Shown: positions 14,052 to 26,036 of the stretch, in pieces | How the letters are laid out: every line of letters starts with the position of its first letter | How positions within the stretch are numbered: position 1 is the stretch's first letter | From: Oncomelania hupensis | Taxonomy: Eukaryota > Mollusca > Gastropoda > Littorinimorpha > Pomatiopsidae | Length of the DNA stretch: 64,000 nt | Assembly (NCBI GenBank): GCA_036898135.1 | Contig: CM072511.1 | Coordinates: 163,384,564-163,448,563 of the forward strand | Reading direction: 5' to 3' | Notes under the pieces: model-generated | Seen by the model: only the letters and a program-made list of their open reading frames with translations | What the model was told of the DNA's origin: nothing | Database searches by the model: none | Program-made: the position numbers and the translations under genes

Positions 14052-14584
14052 AATTATTAACTATCCTATCCTATCCTATCCCGTAACTCGATGGTCGTTG
14101 GGGCACCACAGATGACCGTTTAACCAGCGCACTCCATCTTTCTCTGTCCTCAGCAACCCTACTGGCCTCGCTCAGTGTCAAGCCAGCCCATTCTCGAATT
14201 TTGTCCTCCCACCGCTTTTTCTGTCTCCTTCTTCTTCTGCCTCTTGTACCGTGACTTGCAGGACGGTCTTTGCAAGGCCTGATGCTCTTGTGACGTGGCC
14301 ATACCATCGGAGTTTTCGTTTTTTCACCACTGCGATCATGTCCAATGGCTTGTGTGGTGGTCTGTCGGACTTTGTTGTTGGTGATGTGATGGGTATAGGA
14401 AATGCCCCTCACCTCATCTCCATGCTTTGTATTATTCGTTGTAGATCTGCTGTGAGAGTCCATGCTTCACAAGAGTATAGGAAGATGGAGATGACAAGGG
14501 AGCGCAGCAGCCTTACCTTGGAATGTAGACTGATGGTCCTGTCTATCCAAATGGGCTTCAACCTTGTCAGGAATTATTAACTAT
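14052..14584 (-). mobile_element. GGATA-tailed LINE, 3' fragment with 13-bp TSD
   Basis: On the minus strand the frame encodes the far C-terminus of a LINE ORF2, with motifs RRRRRQKKRWEDKIREWAGL, TLSEASRVAEDRERW and SSYGIG. A (GGATA)n tail follows. The copy is flanked by an exact 13-bp direct repeat AATTATTAACTAT (14,052-14,064 and 14,572-14,584), so the inserted body is 14,065-14,571. On the element's own strand the target reads ATAGTTAATAATT, starting with ATAG like the other copies. It is 5'-truncated, without endonuclease or polymerase motifs. Confidence 0.93.
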
Positions 14585-14713
14585 TAGCGCTTTTTTTTTT
14601 CTATGAATGTTAAAGAAACTGATCTGTCACACAGGCTGGGTCCTTGAACCCTTCCAGCAGTGCCTGTAGCGAGGATTGTATTACTGTACAGGACCCTGTG
14701 GATTCGGGCACTG

Positions 14714-16627
14714 AATAGAATAGACCCAACGTTTCCCGGCGTGTCGTAAGAGGCGACTAACAGGCGTGATGTCAGCACGGCATCAATGGGCGAAAGTCTT
14801 CTACACAGAAGTCACCGGCCAGGACGGAGGAACCTCATGTTACTACAGGTTCAACGATCACGTGCTCGGGGCCAAGGCGAGCCACACTGTATTTGTGGAT
14901 ATCGGCTGTGACCAACAGCATGGAGAGGATTGGGCCCTGCCAGGTCTTTCTTGCCCAAGATACACTGCATGATGAATAAAACCATTTACTCCAAACGGGA
15001 TCGGTCGTCGCCCGGGTCACCAAGGACCGCGCCTTCCGTTGGCCACCAGGACGGAGGTGATAAGTGTGCTACTGATGGACAACTTAGCAAGATCCGCACC
15101 AGAAACAACATCGTCATAAGAACCTTTAATGTCAGGACCCTAACTGCGGAGGAAGAATTAGAAGAACTGTCCCACGAGCTGGACCACTATCGATGGTATC
15201 AGCAAACGGCGCTGGAAAGGCATAGGTGAAACAACGACCAACAAAGGCCACAAGCTTTATTTCAGTGGGAGATGACAGGCACGAACACGGCTTTGGATTC
15301 TTGGTCCACAAGAACATTCTAGCCACTGTCATGGGTTGCCGCCCAGTCTCCAGTAGAATCATTACCATAAGTCAGAGCAGCCCATTTCAACATCACCATC
15401 ATCCAGGTCTATGCCCCAACATCAGACTATGAGTATGACGATAGCGAAGTGGATAATTTATATGAAAAAACTACAGGCTGTCCTTGACCAAGTGCCGAAG
15501 GACATAGTCATAGTTGAAGGCGACTGGAATGCCAAGGTTGGCCAAGATGCGCACACCTGCGGAGAACCATGTGGACCTCACTGCAACGAGACAAATGACA
15601 GGGGTCTGAGACTCTTGGAGTTTGCCAGATACAACAGTCTGATACTGGCAAACACGCTTGGTCTCCACCAAAAATCCAGACGATCGTCATGGCACAGTCC
15701 CGGCGGGGAGCACCACAACCAGATCGACTACATCATGGTCACGAAACACTTCAGATCAAGCATCAACATTGGCAGGACACGCACTTTTCCAGGAGCAGAC
15801 ATCGGAAGTGACCACGATCCCGTGGCAATGTTTTCCGGCTCCACTTGAAGAGAGTAAACACAGCAAAGTGCACTAGGCTGAAGTTCGACCTGGACAAACT
15901 GCAAGAATCGGAGGTGGCAGAAATATTTGAGGCCACAACTGGAGGGAAATTTGCACCACTGCTCATTTTGGGAGCTGGTGAAGTAGATGTCAACACCATG
16001 ACCACCACCTTCAACTCAGCTGTGACAGATGCCGCAACGGAGATCCTTAAAAAGCACCGGCCAAAGAAGAAGCTGTGGATCACACCTGAACTTTTGGACC
16101 TGTTTGATAAACGAAGAGAGATGAAAAAGAAAAAGAACACCTCACAGGGAGCTGATGCCTACCGAAAAATCAACAATGACATCCGAAAAGGCATGCGCAC
16201 AGCAAAGTAGAACTGGATAGAAGAGCAATGCCAGGAAATAGAGAACAGTCTGAACAAGAATAACAGCAAGAGGGCCCACCAGACTGTGAAGCGGCTGACA
16301 AGTGTTATAACAGCCCAAGGTCTCCAGGATCCAAAGCAAGTCTGGCATATGCCTTACATTAAAAAAAAAAGAAGTCTTGGACATAGAGGTTAGGCCCCGT
16401 CACCAGATCATCAGGTCTTGCAAAGACCATCCTGCAAGGCACAGTGCAAGGAGGTAGAAGAAGATGGAGACCGAAAAAGAGGTTGGAGGACAACATTCGA
16501 GAATGGACTGGTTTGACACTGAGCGAAACCATCAGGCTTGATGAGGACAGGGAAAGATGGAGTACGCTGGTTAAACGATCATCTGTGGTGTCCCTACAAC
16601 CTCCGAGTTACGGGATAGGATAGGACT
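14714..16627 (+). mobile_element. GGATA-tailed LINE, internally deleted, broken
   Basis: This longer copy starts with the same bases (AATAGAATAGACCCAAC) as the copy at 63,584, suggesting a real 5' end or a shared truncation point. A 5' leader comes first, then a broken APE-type endonuclease: IRTFNVRTL (about 15,115), GFLVHKN (about 15,300), VEGDWNAKVG (about 15,520), NQIDYIM (about 15,720) and GADIGSDHDPVA (about 15,800). A charged linker follows (KRREMKKKKN). At about 16,380-16,400 the sequence jumps to the ORF2 C-terminus (AKTILQGTVQGGRRRW, EDNIREWTGLTLSE) and a GGATA tail. The whole reverse-transcriptase domain is missing and the endonuclease is split by frameshifts. No TSD was found. Confidence 0.9.
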
Positions 16628-17005
16628 GTATAGTGACTGGCCCTAGCCGCCTCTACCACGTGAAGAATAACATTAGCGTAAAGAGGAAGTTGAGCATGAC
16701 AAAGGAAAAAGGCAATTCCACTCGCTCGCTCCTATACTCTAGAGGGGGAAATCGGCTACCCAAAACTAATTGTTATAGAAGCAAAACTTACTGCATCGGG
16801 TAGAGAATAATTGGGTTAGCTTATGGTTCAAAATCGGCCGATAGGGAAGTAGGGGAAATATATTAAAATAATTTTTGAAAATCGTTATTTTCCGTGTTCG
16901 CCCCCTTTTGACGCTGTTCCTCTACCACACATCGCACTGCAGCATTCCACAAAAGTGGGTCGCAGGTAACGTCATTCTGACCTCTGACAGCTTTGTTTTA
17001 TCGAG
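16628..17005. promoter_or_regulatory. 5' flank of the broken nuclease-like gene
   Basis: No coding sequence here. The stretch separates the LINE tail from the first possible ATG of the next gene, and its later part (about 16,890-17,000) is richer in CpG than its surroundings. It could hold a promoter, but no defined element was recognised. Confidence 0.25.
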
Positions 17006-17031
17006 ATGGCGGCAAACAATGTGAATGTATG
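17006..17031 (+). CDS. Possible short first exon of the nuclease-like gene
   Basis: GAGATGGCGGCAAACAATG has an ATG in good context with purine at -3 and G at +4. It is followed after 26 bases by a consensus donor (G followed by GTAAGC at 17,032). If real, it supplies MAANNVNV and leaves a phase-2 end for splicing to the frame open from about 17,240. The second copy of the phrase ACAATGT...GTAATAGGCGAAAC-like sequence near 17,170 suggests local duplication. No acceptor was fixed, so this is tentative. Confidence 0.3.
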
Positions 17032-17229
17032 GTAAGCGAAACAATGTCAAAATTGTGTCTACATTATTTTTTTCCTATTTAGTCTTTTGTCAATATGCTC
17101 AGAGAATTAATTTCTTAGATTTTTGTTTTAAATATACATTTTGTCACCAAGGTTTCTGAAGTAGAAATGTATGATAGGCGAAACAATGTGATAATTATAT
17201 ATATTATGGCGATGACGTTATAATCACAT

Positions 17230-20200
17230 GTGTGGATGGGAAGGCTAACGTTGTTACGTGCAAAAAAAAATGCATCTTCTATTTTGCACTCGTTTTATGC
17301 CAGACAAGGTAACGACAAGGAGGCCCAGAGGATACAGATACTCAAGGCAGCTGCAGAGCTTATTAAAATTGACATTAAGTCTGTAGCAGCGTCACGTGAT
17401 GCATACCCCAGTCAGGATGACATTGAATCATTAAGCTTTAATTTGCAATTTGTTCCAGAGTCTCTAAGGCTACTGTTGAGCATTATCTTCTGTGGCAAAG
17501 CGGATCTGAAAATTGCATCAGTTGGACAAGTAATAATGCAAGCAGCTCGCCCAAGGATGTTATTGTGTCCCTTGCCTCTGGGACTAGGCGTGCAGGTACT
17601 AGGTGCACCATCTCTTTGCTTCCAAGTTTCTTAATGAAACCCTTCATGCACTTGGATTTTTTCCCTCGTACGACGAAATAAAGACTTATGAAATGAGTGC
17701 CGCCATTTCTCCAACCCATGCTGAGAGCACTACCTTTCCCGATGGCCATTTTGCACAGTACATGGCCGACAATAGGGACCACAACACTAATACCATTGAC
17801 GGTAACAACACATTCCATGGGATGGGAATTATCGCCACTGTGACGCCAATGATGCATGGCAAGCTGATGGTTAAGAGACGAGCTAACATCAGATCTGAAG
17901 AAATAGTAAGAAAGGCTAAAATTGAAATCAAATATTTCAACAGAGAAGAAACCGGTGGTCTGAAAAGTCTCAAGCTGGAAAGACTTGAAACACAAATTGT
18001 GCAGGATCCAACAATGGAAGTTGAGTTACTCTGGAAGTCCTGCTGGCTGCTTAAGCCAGACAGACCTTCTTGGTCTGGAGTAATGCAGGCTGTACACCAA
18101 GGTGCTTTTCCTGGGCAGTCCTCTGTTCTGTTTTTACCCATGATCGACCTTAACCCCACAGACAGAACATGCATACTCTCCACTCTGCACTATATTTGTT
18201 CTGAAGCAAAAAGAAACAACAAAACTGCAGTTCTGACATTTGACCAGCCTCTCTGGTGGAAGGCTCTTGTCATTATACAAAGTGAACCGGAAGAAAGTCA
18301 TCTTAGGTCAATCATCTTGCGACTTGGACCTTTCCATCTGGAGAAAAGTTTTCTGGCTTGCATTGACCACCTTATGGCAGATTCTGGCTTACAGAAAGTC
18401 ATGTCTCTTTGTGTACGCCCCAAATTCAGTGTCAGCAATTTTAAATGGTGATGCAGTGGAGCGTGCAGTGCGTGCACACATCATGATAGACACAGCCCTG
18501 CATGCCCTTCTTATTGCAGACCTTCTGCAAATCCCTCTTTCAAAATTACCAAAACCCAGCGACACCAACGATGCTCAGGACACTGATGCCTCTGTTGTAC
18601 TTATTGATGGAGCATCAAGCAGTGACATAGATGGGCGTTGTGATATACCTTGGGAACCTGTCCAGTCTCATATGCCAGTAGTGTTGGGAGAGGCGGTAAA
18701 CGACTTTGAAGACATGAATGCTGTTGTTCACACTCATGCCAAACTGCCCAAAGGCGAGATAACAGCAGAGAACCTGAAAGACAGCCCTTGCTTGGAACGT
18801 ATGAGCAAACGGATTCACGAACAGAAAATGTCACTTGGTCTAACCAGCAAAACATGCCAGCTGTGGCTGCAGTATATGACAACAGTTGACATTCTGAAGC
18901 GATTTCTCAAGGCTGAGAGAACTGGCAACTGGCTGATACACTTGTCAACCATGCATGAGATGTTGCCGTACTTGGCAGCTACTGGGCACAACCTCTATGC
19001 CAAATCAGTCTACCTGTACCTACAGATGATGAATAAGCTGGACAAAGTGAATCCCAAAGTTTTTAAAAGCTTCATGGATGGTCACCATGTTATTCGGAGG
19101 CCTGACAGGTATTGGGCTGGATTATCCTCCGATCTTGTTATTGAACAGACCCTAATGCGCAGTGCGAAGACCACAGGTGGTCTTACGAGAACCCGAGGTA
19201 TCACAGAGGCTCAGCGAGCAAAATGGGTGCTGTCGCTGCCTGCATGTGCCGGTATTAACCATGCCATGCAGGAATTGACTGGTACTCGGCGAGCAACGAG
19301 TGATGAACATGCAGAACTTGGAGAAGCAAGAGTTCAGAAATATATGGAGGATATGGTCAAGATATGCGCCTATCTTCAAGAAAGGAGCCCAGTTTCGGAA
19401 GACCCTACGCTCAGAAACATTGCCACAGGAGTGACTGCTGACCTCACTGTTAACGCCCATGAGGCAAAAAAGATTGGAGAACAGATATTCCGGTCATTAG
19501 AATGACAGAATGCTGGTGAGCTTAAATTTACCAGGAAAGAACAAGTCAGGACTCTGGCCACCAGGCAGTCGAATAAAGGGGTCGTAGCACCCATCAACAT
19601 CGACGCACAGCTGCTATTTCAACGGTTTATTACTGCAGCACAAGGTCAAATGAGCGGAGAAGAACAGGAAATATTCAAATACGAGCTATGCAGTTATCCA
19701 TCATCTTTGTTTGAATCTCCAGAAATAATGAGACTACCAAACAAGGCATCACTGGCTGATGAGCTGTGGAAGATGGTGTCTGAACCTCCCATGTGTTCTC
19801 TACCCCGTGACCTCCAGTATATTGTGGACGGAGGTTCCTTACTACAACGAGTACAAGCACCCTGGAAGCGGGGCTCCACATTCCAAAGCATTGTTGACTT
19901 TTACGTCAGTTATGTAAATAGCCAATATCCCCATGCCGTGGTAGTCTTTGATGGATATGGATCTGGACCCTCAACCAAGGATATGACCCATATAAGACGC
20001 ACAAAAGGAATGAAAGGAGTACCGGTTCATTTTACTCCTGACATGGCCCTGCTGTCTACTAAGGAAGTATTTCTTGCACACAAGGAGAACAAGCAGAGAT
20101 TCATTTCTCTCCTTGGTTCAAGCTTGGAGCGGACATGCACAGTCATACAAGCGAAGTCAGACGCTGACTTGCAGATAGTCCTGGCAGCTCAACAGGCAAC

Positions 20201-20980
20201 TAAACACAAGAGCGCGGCTGTGGTAGGTGAAGACACGGACCTGTTGGTGTTGTTGATATATTACCTGTGTGCCGAAGACCATGATGTCTACTTCTATTCA
20301 GACAAACAACAGCAAAAGAAGAAAGTGTGGGACATAAAACGACTTGTTGATGTCATTGGGTTCCCGCTATGTCATCTCCTGTTAGTTCTGCATACCCTTA
20401 CAGGTTGTGACACCACGTCCAGGCCCTTTGGCATTGGCAAGGCTGTAGCTCTCACAAAACTGAGGTCCAGCACCTGCTTTCAAAAGGCTGCCAAAACTTT
20501 TCTGGAGGCATCGTCAGTGACAGAAGTAGAAGCAGCAGGAGAGACAGCCCTTGTACTTCTATATGGTGGCAAAGAACATGATAGAATAGACGAACTGAGG
20601 TATCGCACCTTCTGTAGGAAAGTGGCCCTTGGAACAACCTTTGTTCAGGTGAATACGCTGCCCCCAACGTCTGCGGCTGCACGATTTCACAGTCATCTCG
20701 TCTACTGGCAAGTACAAGAGTGGATGGGCAAGCAGCAGGACGCATGCCCAACAACGTGTGGATGGAAGCTGGAGGGCAGCATGCTACTGCCAGTGACAAC
20801 CCTGCTTCCTGCTGCTCCACCAAAGCTGCTGAAGATAATCCGATGCTCATGCTCGGGAAATTGTGATACCCAATCCCGCTGTTCATGCAGGAGGTAAGGC
20901 TTCTTTGTTCTCCTGCCTGCAAGGAGTGCCGGGGTCTTAGCTGCTGCAACACTCCCCCACCCCATCCCGATGAAGTGTAG
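17230..20980 (+). pseudogene. Broken multicopy gene: FEN1/XPG-like nuclease domain plus CXC domain
   Basis: Four consecutive frames together form one nearly intronless protein of about 1,240 residues. Part 1 (17,230-17,596) is an N-terminal helical region ending LPLGLGVQ. Part 2 (from 17,603) opens HHLFASKFLNETLHALGFF and includes NTFHGMGI, TFDQPLWWKAL and LRLGPFHLE. Part 3 (to 19,505) contains VYAPNSVSAILNGDAVERAV. Part 4 (to 20,897) contains YIVDGGSLLQ, VVVFDGYGSGPSTKD, VVGEDTDLLVLLIYY and LTGCDTTSRPFGIGKAVAL. These parallel the acidic metal-binding strands and helix-two-turn-helix of FEN1/XPG-type 5' nucleases. It ends with cysteine clusters (CSCSGNC, CSC; then shifted SPACKECRGLSCCN), resembling a tesmin/TSO1-type CXC domain. 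Breaks are a 7-base insertion near 17,597-17,603, a one-base shift near 18,400-18,412, an in-frame TGA at 19,503-19,505 (CGA to TGA possible) and a shift at about 20,895. I recall similar proteins recurring in many invertebrate genomes, so this is probably a decayed mobile-type or expanded gene. No terminal repeats were found. Confidence 0.75.
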
Positions 20981-22070
20981 CAGGATTGGAGCACAAATGT
21001 TCAGTATGGTTTTGCGTTATCATATTAAGTTTAAAAAAACTGACTACATAGTATAATGGTTTGCAGTGTAATTAATATGTTGATATTGTTCATTGTTTAT
21101 TAATTTATCTGTTGTCTCATAGGGCATTTACATAACCTTTCTACATCATTAACTTTAACCAGTTAACAGTATCGTTAATTATTATAACGTTTTCGACAAT
21201 GCATTTTTATTACCTTTCAAACAAGGTGCTACTTGATAGGGTTCTAACGATTTTTGTGGACTGTGACCTTGACCGTGACCTTTAAATAGCCGCTAAAAAG
21301 TATGCCGCACACCAACTGTGTCCGATTTTTTATGGGAAGTAGCAACTGATCGTGCCGTCATAATGCAGTGAAAATCTTTTCTATAACAATTTGTTTAGGG
21401 TCATAGCATATTTTTTTCTAGGTCCCCCAGGCTACTAGGCACCACACTGTCAAGTGCAAACAATGTCTCAACCTGCGGCGACCCTGATTCCTTGACGTCC
21501 AAACTTTGGGCCATGCCAGCAAAACAATACACCAACACATGCCCCCCTCCACTATAAAGCCTGGCTGACACTATACGCTACTGTGTCCGGGGACGTTAAT
21601 CTACACACTACACCAGGCTTTCTCAACTACTTGACAGAAGGAAAGGATCTCGTCTAGTCTCAGCTGCGCTGAATGATACCCCTCCCCCCCCCCCCCCCCC
21701 CCCCCCATAAACCCCACCCGCTTCTATTTTTCTCTCCCTCTCTCTCTCTCAAGCTGTTCTCTCCATCTTTCTCTCTCTCGCTCGCCCGCCAGCCCGCCCC
21801 CCTCACTATTTCTTCTCACTCTCTTTTATCCCGGCAATTTCTCACGCTCCTGCACACAAAAACGCATCTGACCTCTACATTAATGTCCGCTCCCTCCAAT
21901 CATCCTTTCCCAGCCGAAATATACACGCACACACACGCAGACGGATGCGCGAACACACTAACATACACACACCCCAATCCCCAAGACCTCTCCTCATTTG
22001 CCTAGGCCAGGGCTAAGTGTAACAAGATAGGACAGGATAAATATAAAAGAGTCTCTCATCCAGAGTCCAG
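20981..22070. other. No gene recognised
   Basis: AT-rich sequence, a poly(C) tract at about 21,683-21,706, and a CT-rich patch to 21,790. It ends at the LINE tail. Confidence 0.55.
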
Positions 22071-22206
22071 TCTAGTTCAGTTCAGTTCAGTTCAGTTCAA
22101 GGGACTATGTTAAGCTTCGCAGCTTTTTTGTGTCCCTGATTTTATACAACATTAAATTTTCCGGTTAGTTTTGCAATTGTTCAGAGAAATTAGAATTAAA
22201 TGAAAA

Positions 22207-25032
22207 TCATTCATCGAAATCAAATTTGGATTCCACAATGAAACTTACCTTTTCCAGAAGGTTTTTAAAAGTATTTAAGTTGTTAGCTTTTTTAACATAT
22301 AATGGTAGTTTGTTCCACAGTGGTGCAATTCTATGGCTAAAACAGTGCTTTCGTTTGTTAGTACGACAGTGCTGGATAAAAATTTTGTCTTCTGAGTTTC
22401 TAGTTTTGCCTCCATCATAAAACTTAAAGAATGTATTAGCATTGACTTTGTCGATGTTATTTAATATTTTGTATGTTTGTATAAGATCACCTCTAACTCT
22501 TCTAAATTTCAAACTCGGAAGGCCTAGTTTCTTTAGTCTTTTTTTGTAAGGCAGATTTTTCAAGGATTTTACCAATTTTGTTGCTCTTCGCTGCACTTTT
22601 TCAATCACTGACGATTGTCTTTTCAGTAGTGGTGACCATACAGCATTTGCATATTCCACATGAGGTCGGACAAGTGTCTTATACAGACATGTTAACGTAT
22701 CTTTATCAAGGCAGGTGAAAGATCTTCGGATAATCCCCAGCATTTTATTTGCCTTTGCAATTGCATTATTAATATGTTTATCAAATTTTAACTCTTTATC
22801 AAAAGTGACCCCCCAGATCCTTTTCTTCGGTACAGCTGTCAATTGACACTCTCTGACCATCAGCTGTCATATAATATTCATGGCAAGAAATTTTCCTACC
22901 AAATTTTAATACCTTGCATTTGGAATTATTAAAATGAAGTTGCCACTTATCAGACCATTTACCAAGATTATTTATATCGGACTGTAGCTTAAGACTCTCA
23001 CTGGACAAGTTATATAGTTTTGTGTCATCAGCAAAAATTTTACAGCTGCTGGACACCTCATCTGGTAAATCATTTATAAAAATAGTAAATAAAACCGGAC
23101 CCAAAATGCTACCTTGAGGTATACCACTTAACACAGGAGCTTCTGAAGAGAAACTGTCACCAACTCTCACCCGCTGGTTTCTCTCAGACAAAAAGTTCCC
23201 AATCCATTGGCACACCTTCCCAGTGATACCATATGATTCGATTTTTGTTAAAAGTCTAGCATGTGGGACAGAGTCAAATGCCTTTTTAAAATCCAGATAC
23301 AGCACATCAAACCCCTCACCATCATCTAACATACCCGTAAAATCTTCCATGACTTCTAATAGCTGAGTCACACATGACCTACCATTTCTGAAACCATGCT
23401 GGCAATCTGTATACAGTGAGCATAGATTCATATGGTCCACCACCGCATCTCGCACAAAAGACTCCAGGACTTTGCAAATGATGCATGTGAGACTCACTGG
23501 CCTATAGTTACCCGCTTCTACCCGACTGCCCTTTTTAAAAAGAGCAGTGACATTGGCTTTTTTCCAGTCTGCCGGAACAGTGCCATCATCTAATGATTTA
23601 TTAAAAAGTAGGCACAAAGGAACTGACAACTCTTCACTAGCCTCTTTTAACACTCTGGGCGGGATACCATCAGGGCCAAACGCTTTACATGGGTCTAGTT
23701 TAGCTAGTTTTTCCTGCACAGCTTTAGGTGTTATAAGGATCTCAGTTAGACTTACACCATCTGATCTAGATCCAGGATCTAATTTAGGTATGTTTTTTAA
23801 GTCTTCTTTTGTAAAAACACTGGAAAAAAAGTCATTTAAAATATTTGCCTTTTCCTCCTCACTGACTGCCATACCTCCATCCTCTTTCCTCAAAGAGCTG
23901 ATGCCAGAAGACACTTTCGTCTTGGATTGAATGTATTTCCAAAAAACCTTTGGGTTTTCTTTACATGTACTTGCAATTTTAAATTCATAATTCATTTTTG
24001 CCTTTTTCACCCCTCTTGTGCATTCATTTCTTGCTTTTATATACCGTTGATAATCGACACCATCTTGAGTTTCTAAATATTTCTTGTATAAAGTATGCTT
24101 TTTCTTTACCTTTTTTAAACACGATTTCTTAAACCATGCAGGCGCCAAAGTAGATCTCGACTGTCCTCTTGACCTTGGTACATGTTTTTCCATTGCTAAT
24201 AAAATGTTATTTTTATATATAACCAACTTTCTTCCACATTTTGTTCTTTTATTTTATTCCAATCAACTGCTTTTAAAGTTTGCCTTAAATCATTATAGTT
24301 TCCTTTCTTATAATTAAAATGTTCATTATTTTTCCTTTTCTGTACTATTTCAAAAACATTTAAATCAAATACAAGCACATCATGATCACTTTTTCCCAGT
24401 GGACATAAATGTTCAATATCAGAAATAACTTCTGCATCATTTACTAAAACCAGGTCTAAAAGACTTGGTTTCTGCCCTTCTCTCCTCCGTGTTGGTTTAC
24501 TCACCATTTGAATCAAATACGCATCCCTAATACATTCAACAAACTGCTGCTCTCTAGTGCTGGTAACCCCATTTTTCCAGTCAATTGTGGGAAAATTGAA
24601 GTCTCCCATAATGCATATATGGTCAAAGTGTTTGATTTGATCAGATACTAATAGATCCATTAATTTACCAATATTTTCCTCAGATGAGTTTGGATGTCTG
24701 TACACACATCCCAACAGCACACTGTGACCATTTTTATTTTTAAAATGGCACCAAGTGCTTTCTTCAACATTAGCCTTATTTAGTTCTTCACATGCCTGAG
24801 GATACAGGTCTTCTCTAATATATATTACAGCACCCAGTTTTGGATTTTCATTCATAAAGCACTCAAATCCTGGTATATTATATTCTGCTTCACAAACACC
24901 TGATTGATTCTTAGCAATTATTTCAGTGAGAGCAATAACACTAACATTCCTTTCCTCTATAAGCTGTAATAATTCAATTTTCTTGTTTAAAAAACTGTCA
25001 AGATTTGAGTACAGAACAGTGCAGTTTTGCAC
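22207..25032 (-). pseudogene. LINE ORF2: APE endonuclease and reverse transcriptase, two frameshifts
   Basis: The enzyme nicks target DNA and copies the element RNA from the exposed 3' end. The endonuclease (25,032-24,220) shows YSNLDSFLN, ALTEI, GDFNFPTIDW and SDHDVLVFD, so key Asn, Glu, Asp and His residues are kept. The reverse transcriptase (24,226-22,811) shows NVTALFKKGSR, NYRPVSLTCI, QHGFRNGRSC, YLDFKKAFDSVPH, GIPQGSILGPVLF and the catalytic FADDTKLY. The C-terminal part (22,860-22,207) has LVRPHVEYANAVWSP and VQRRATKLVKSL. Only two breaks are seen, both one-base changes in homopolymers: an A-run near 24,215 (one base short) and a G-run at 22,808-22,814 (one extra). The frame is open upstream of the first Met to a TGA near 25,125 (DCIDCKDFNC region), so translation could start earlier. 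Confidence 0.93.
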
Positions 25033-25208
25033 ACCTTTGAGCTTAATACTACAATTAAAATCCTTACAATCTATGCAGTCTTTGTGTTGTGTAAAACTAT
25101 GTACAGTGTGACTGTCAGGTCAATGTTCTGTATTTGAATCCCCCCTCCCCTTCTCTTCTTTCCCTCTTCCCTGCCCTATGTCTTTGTCCTGCAGCTGATT
25201 CCTCTTCA

Positions 25209-26036
25209 TTATCCTTCCATTTCTAATAATCCAGTCATGTTCCCCTGTGTCTTTTTTTTCTGTTCAAGCTGTTCTTTCAGTTCTCTATGTTTTTGTCTTT
25301 GTTTTGGAGTGAAGTCTTGATTAAAGAAAACCCTCTTGTTATGTTCAACCCCTTTGTTCAGGTTGAAAGAACCTCTCAAAATGCTTGATTTTGCTGCCTC
25401 ATTTTTTACTTTAAACTTTAACAGGCGTGGCCTGCCAGGAGCGTTTGAGCGCAGACGGACTACGTCTACAAGCGTCTCATCCGCGAGACTTGAGTCCATC
25501 TTCGCTATTATACTTTTCAGTCTGATCAGATCATCTTTCAACTTATTTTCTTCCCCCTCCTTGTCGCTTTCTGGCAACCCCACCACCATCACGTTGAGCT
25601 TTCTTTTCTCCACCTCAGCGCGCTCATCCAGTGCGTCCGCCAACTTTCTCTCAACTGCTTTTTCTATCTTCTCTTCAAGAGAAACGCCTGTGTATCCGGA
25701 CTCCAACTTTATCAGCCTCTGCTCCATGCTTTCAATCTTTTTAATCAACGCATCGATTTTCACCTCTAGATTACAATTTTTCTGCCCTTTTCCCTCTTCA
25801 CAAGTTTGACAAAGCCACTGAATGTTCTCGCCGCTATCGACCAGGAAAGAAATCTCAAGTTTAGTCAAACTAGTGCATTTATAGTGAAACCAGTATTTGC
25901 AATCGTAGCACTGCACAACATCGTGCTCTGGAATCGAATCTTTGCACTTTGGGCAAATAAACAATGAAGCCTTTTCTCTTTCTTTGTCACTAGACTGGCC
26001 CTGCCCCCTTTTCCCTCCCTGCCTTGGTTTTCCCAT
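25209..26036 (-). CDS. LINE ORF1 with PHD-type zinc finger, coiled coil and RNA-binding-like domain
   Basis: From the Met at 26,036 (MGKPRQGGKRGQG) this is about 275 residues and intact. A Met 51 bases upstream is in frame, but it adds a hydrophobic stretch unlike ORF1 proteins. A finger of Cys/His spacing follows: FICPKCKDSIPEHDVVQCYD, then YWFHYKC and IQWLCQTC, a PHD-like fold. Next comes a charged coiled coil (IKKIESMEQRLIKLESGYTG, ERAEVEKRKLNVMVVGLPES) and an RRM-like or L1-ORF1-type nucleic-acid-binding segment (LVDVVRLRSNAPGRPRLLKF, FFNQDFTPKQRQKHRELKE). ORF1 proteins coat the element RNA and assist reverse transcription. About 85 bases separate it from the open part of ORF2. Confidence 0.85.
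   Translation of the reverse strand: MGKPRQGGKRGQGQSSDKEREKASLFICPKCKDSIPEHDVVQCYDCKYWFHYKCTSLTKLEISFLVDSGENIQWLCQTCEEGKGQKNCNLEVKIDALIKKIESMEQRLIKLESGYTGVSLEEKIEKAVERKLADALDERAEVEKRKLNVMVVGLPESDKEGEENKLKDDLIRLKSIIAKMDSSLADETLVDVVRLRSNAPGRPRLLKFKVKNEAAKSSILRGSFNLNKGVEHNKRVFFNQDFTPKQRQKHRELKEQLEQKKKTQGNMTGLLEMEG

Noticed and set aside
16628..21450. Terminal inverted repeats around the nuclease-like gene
   Set aside because: I compared both flanks by eye and found no convincing inverted ends or target duplication; a computed self-alignment would be needed.
22226..25809. Plus-strand frames within the LINE
   Set aside because: Antisense shadows of ORF1 and ORF2.
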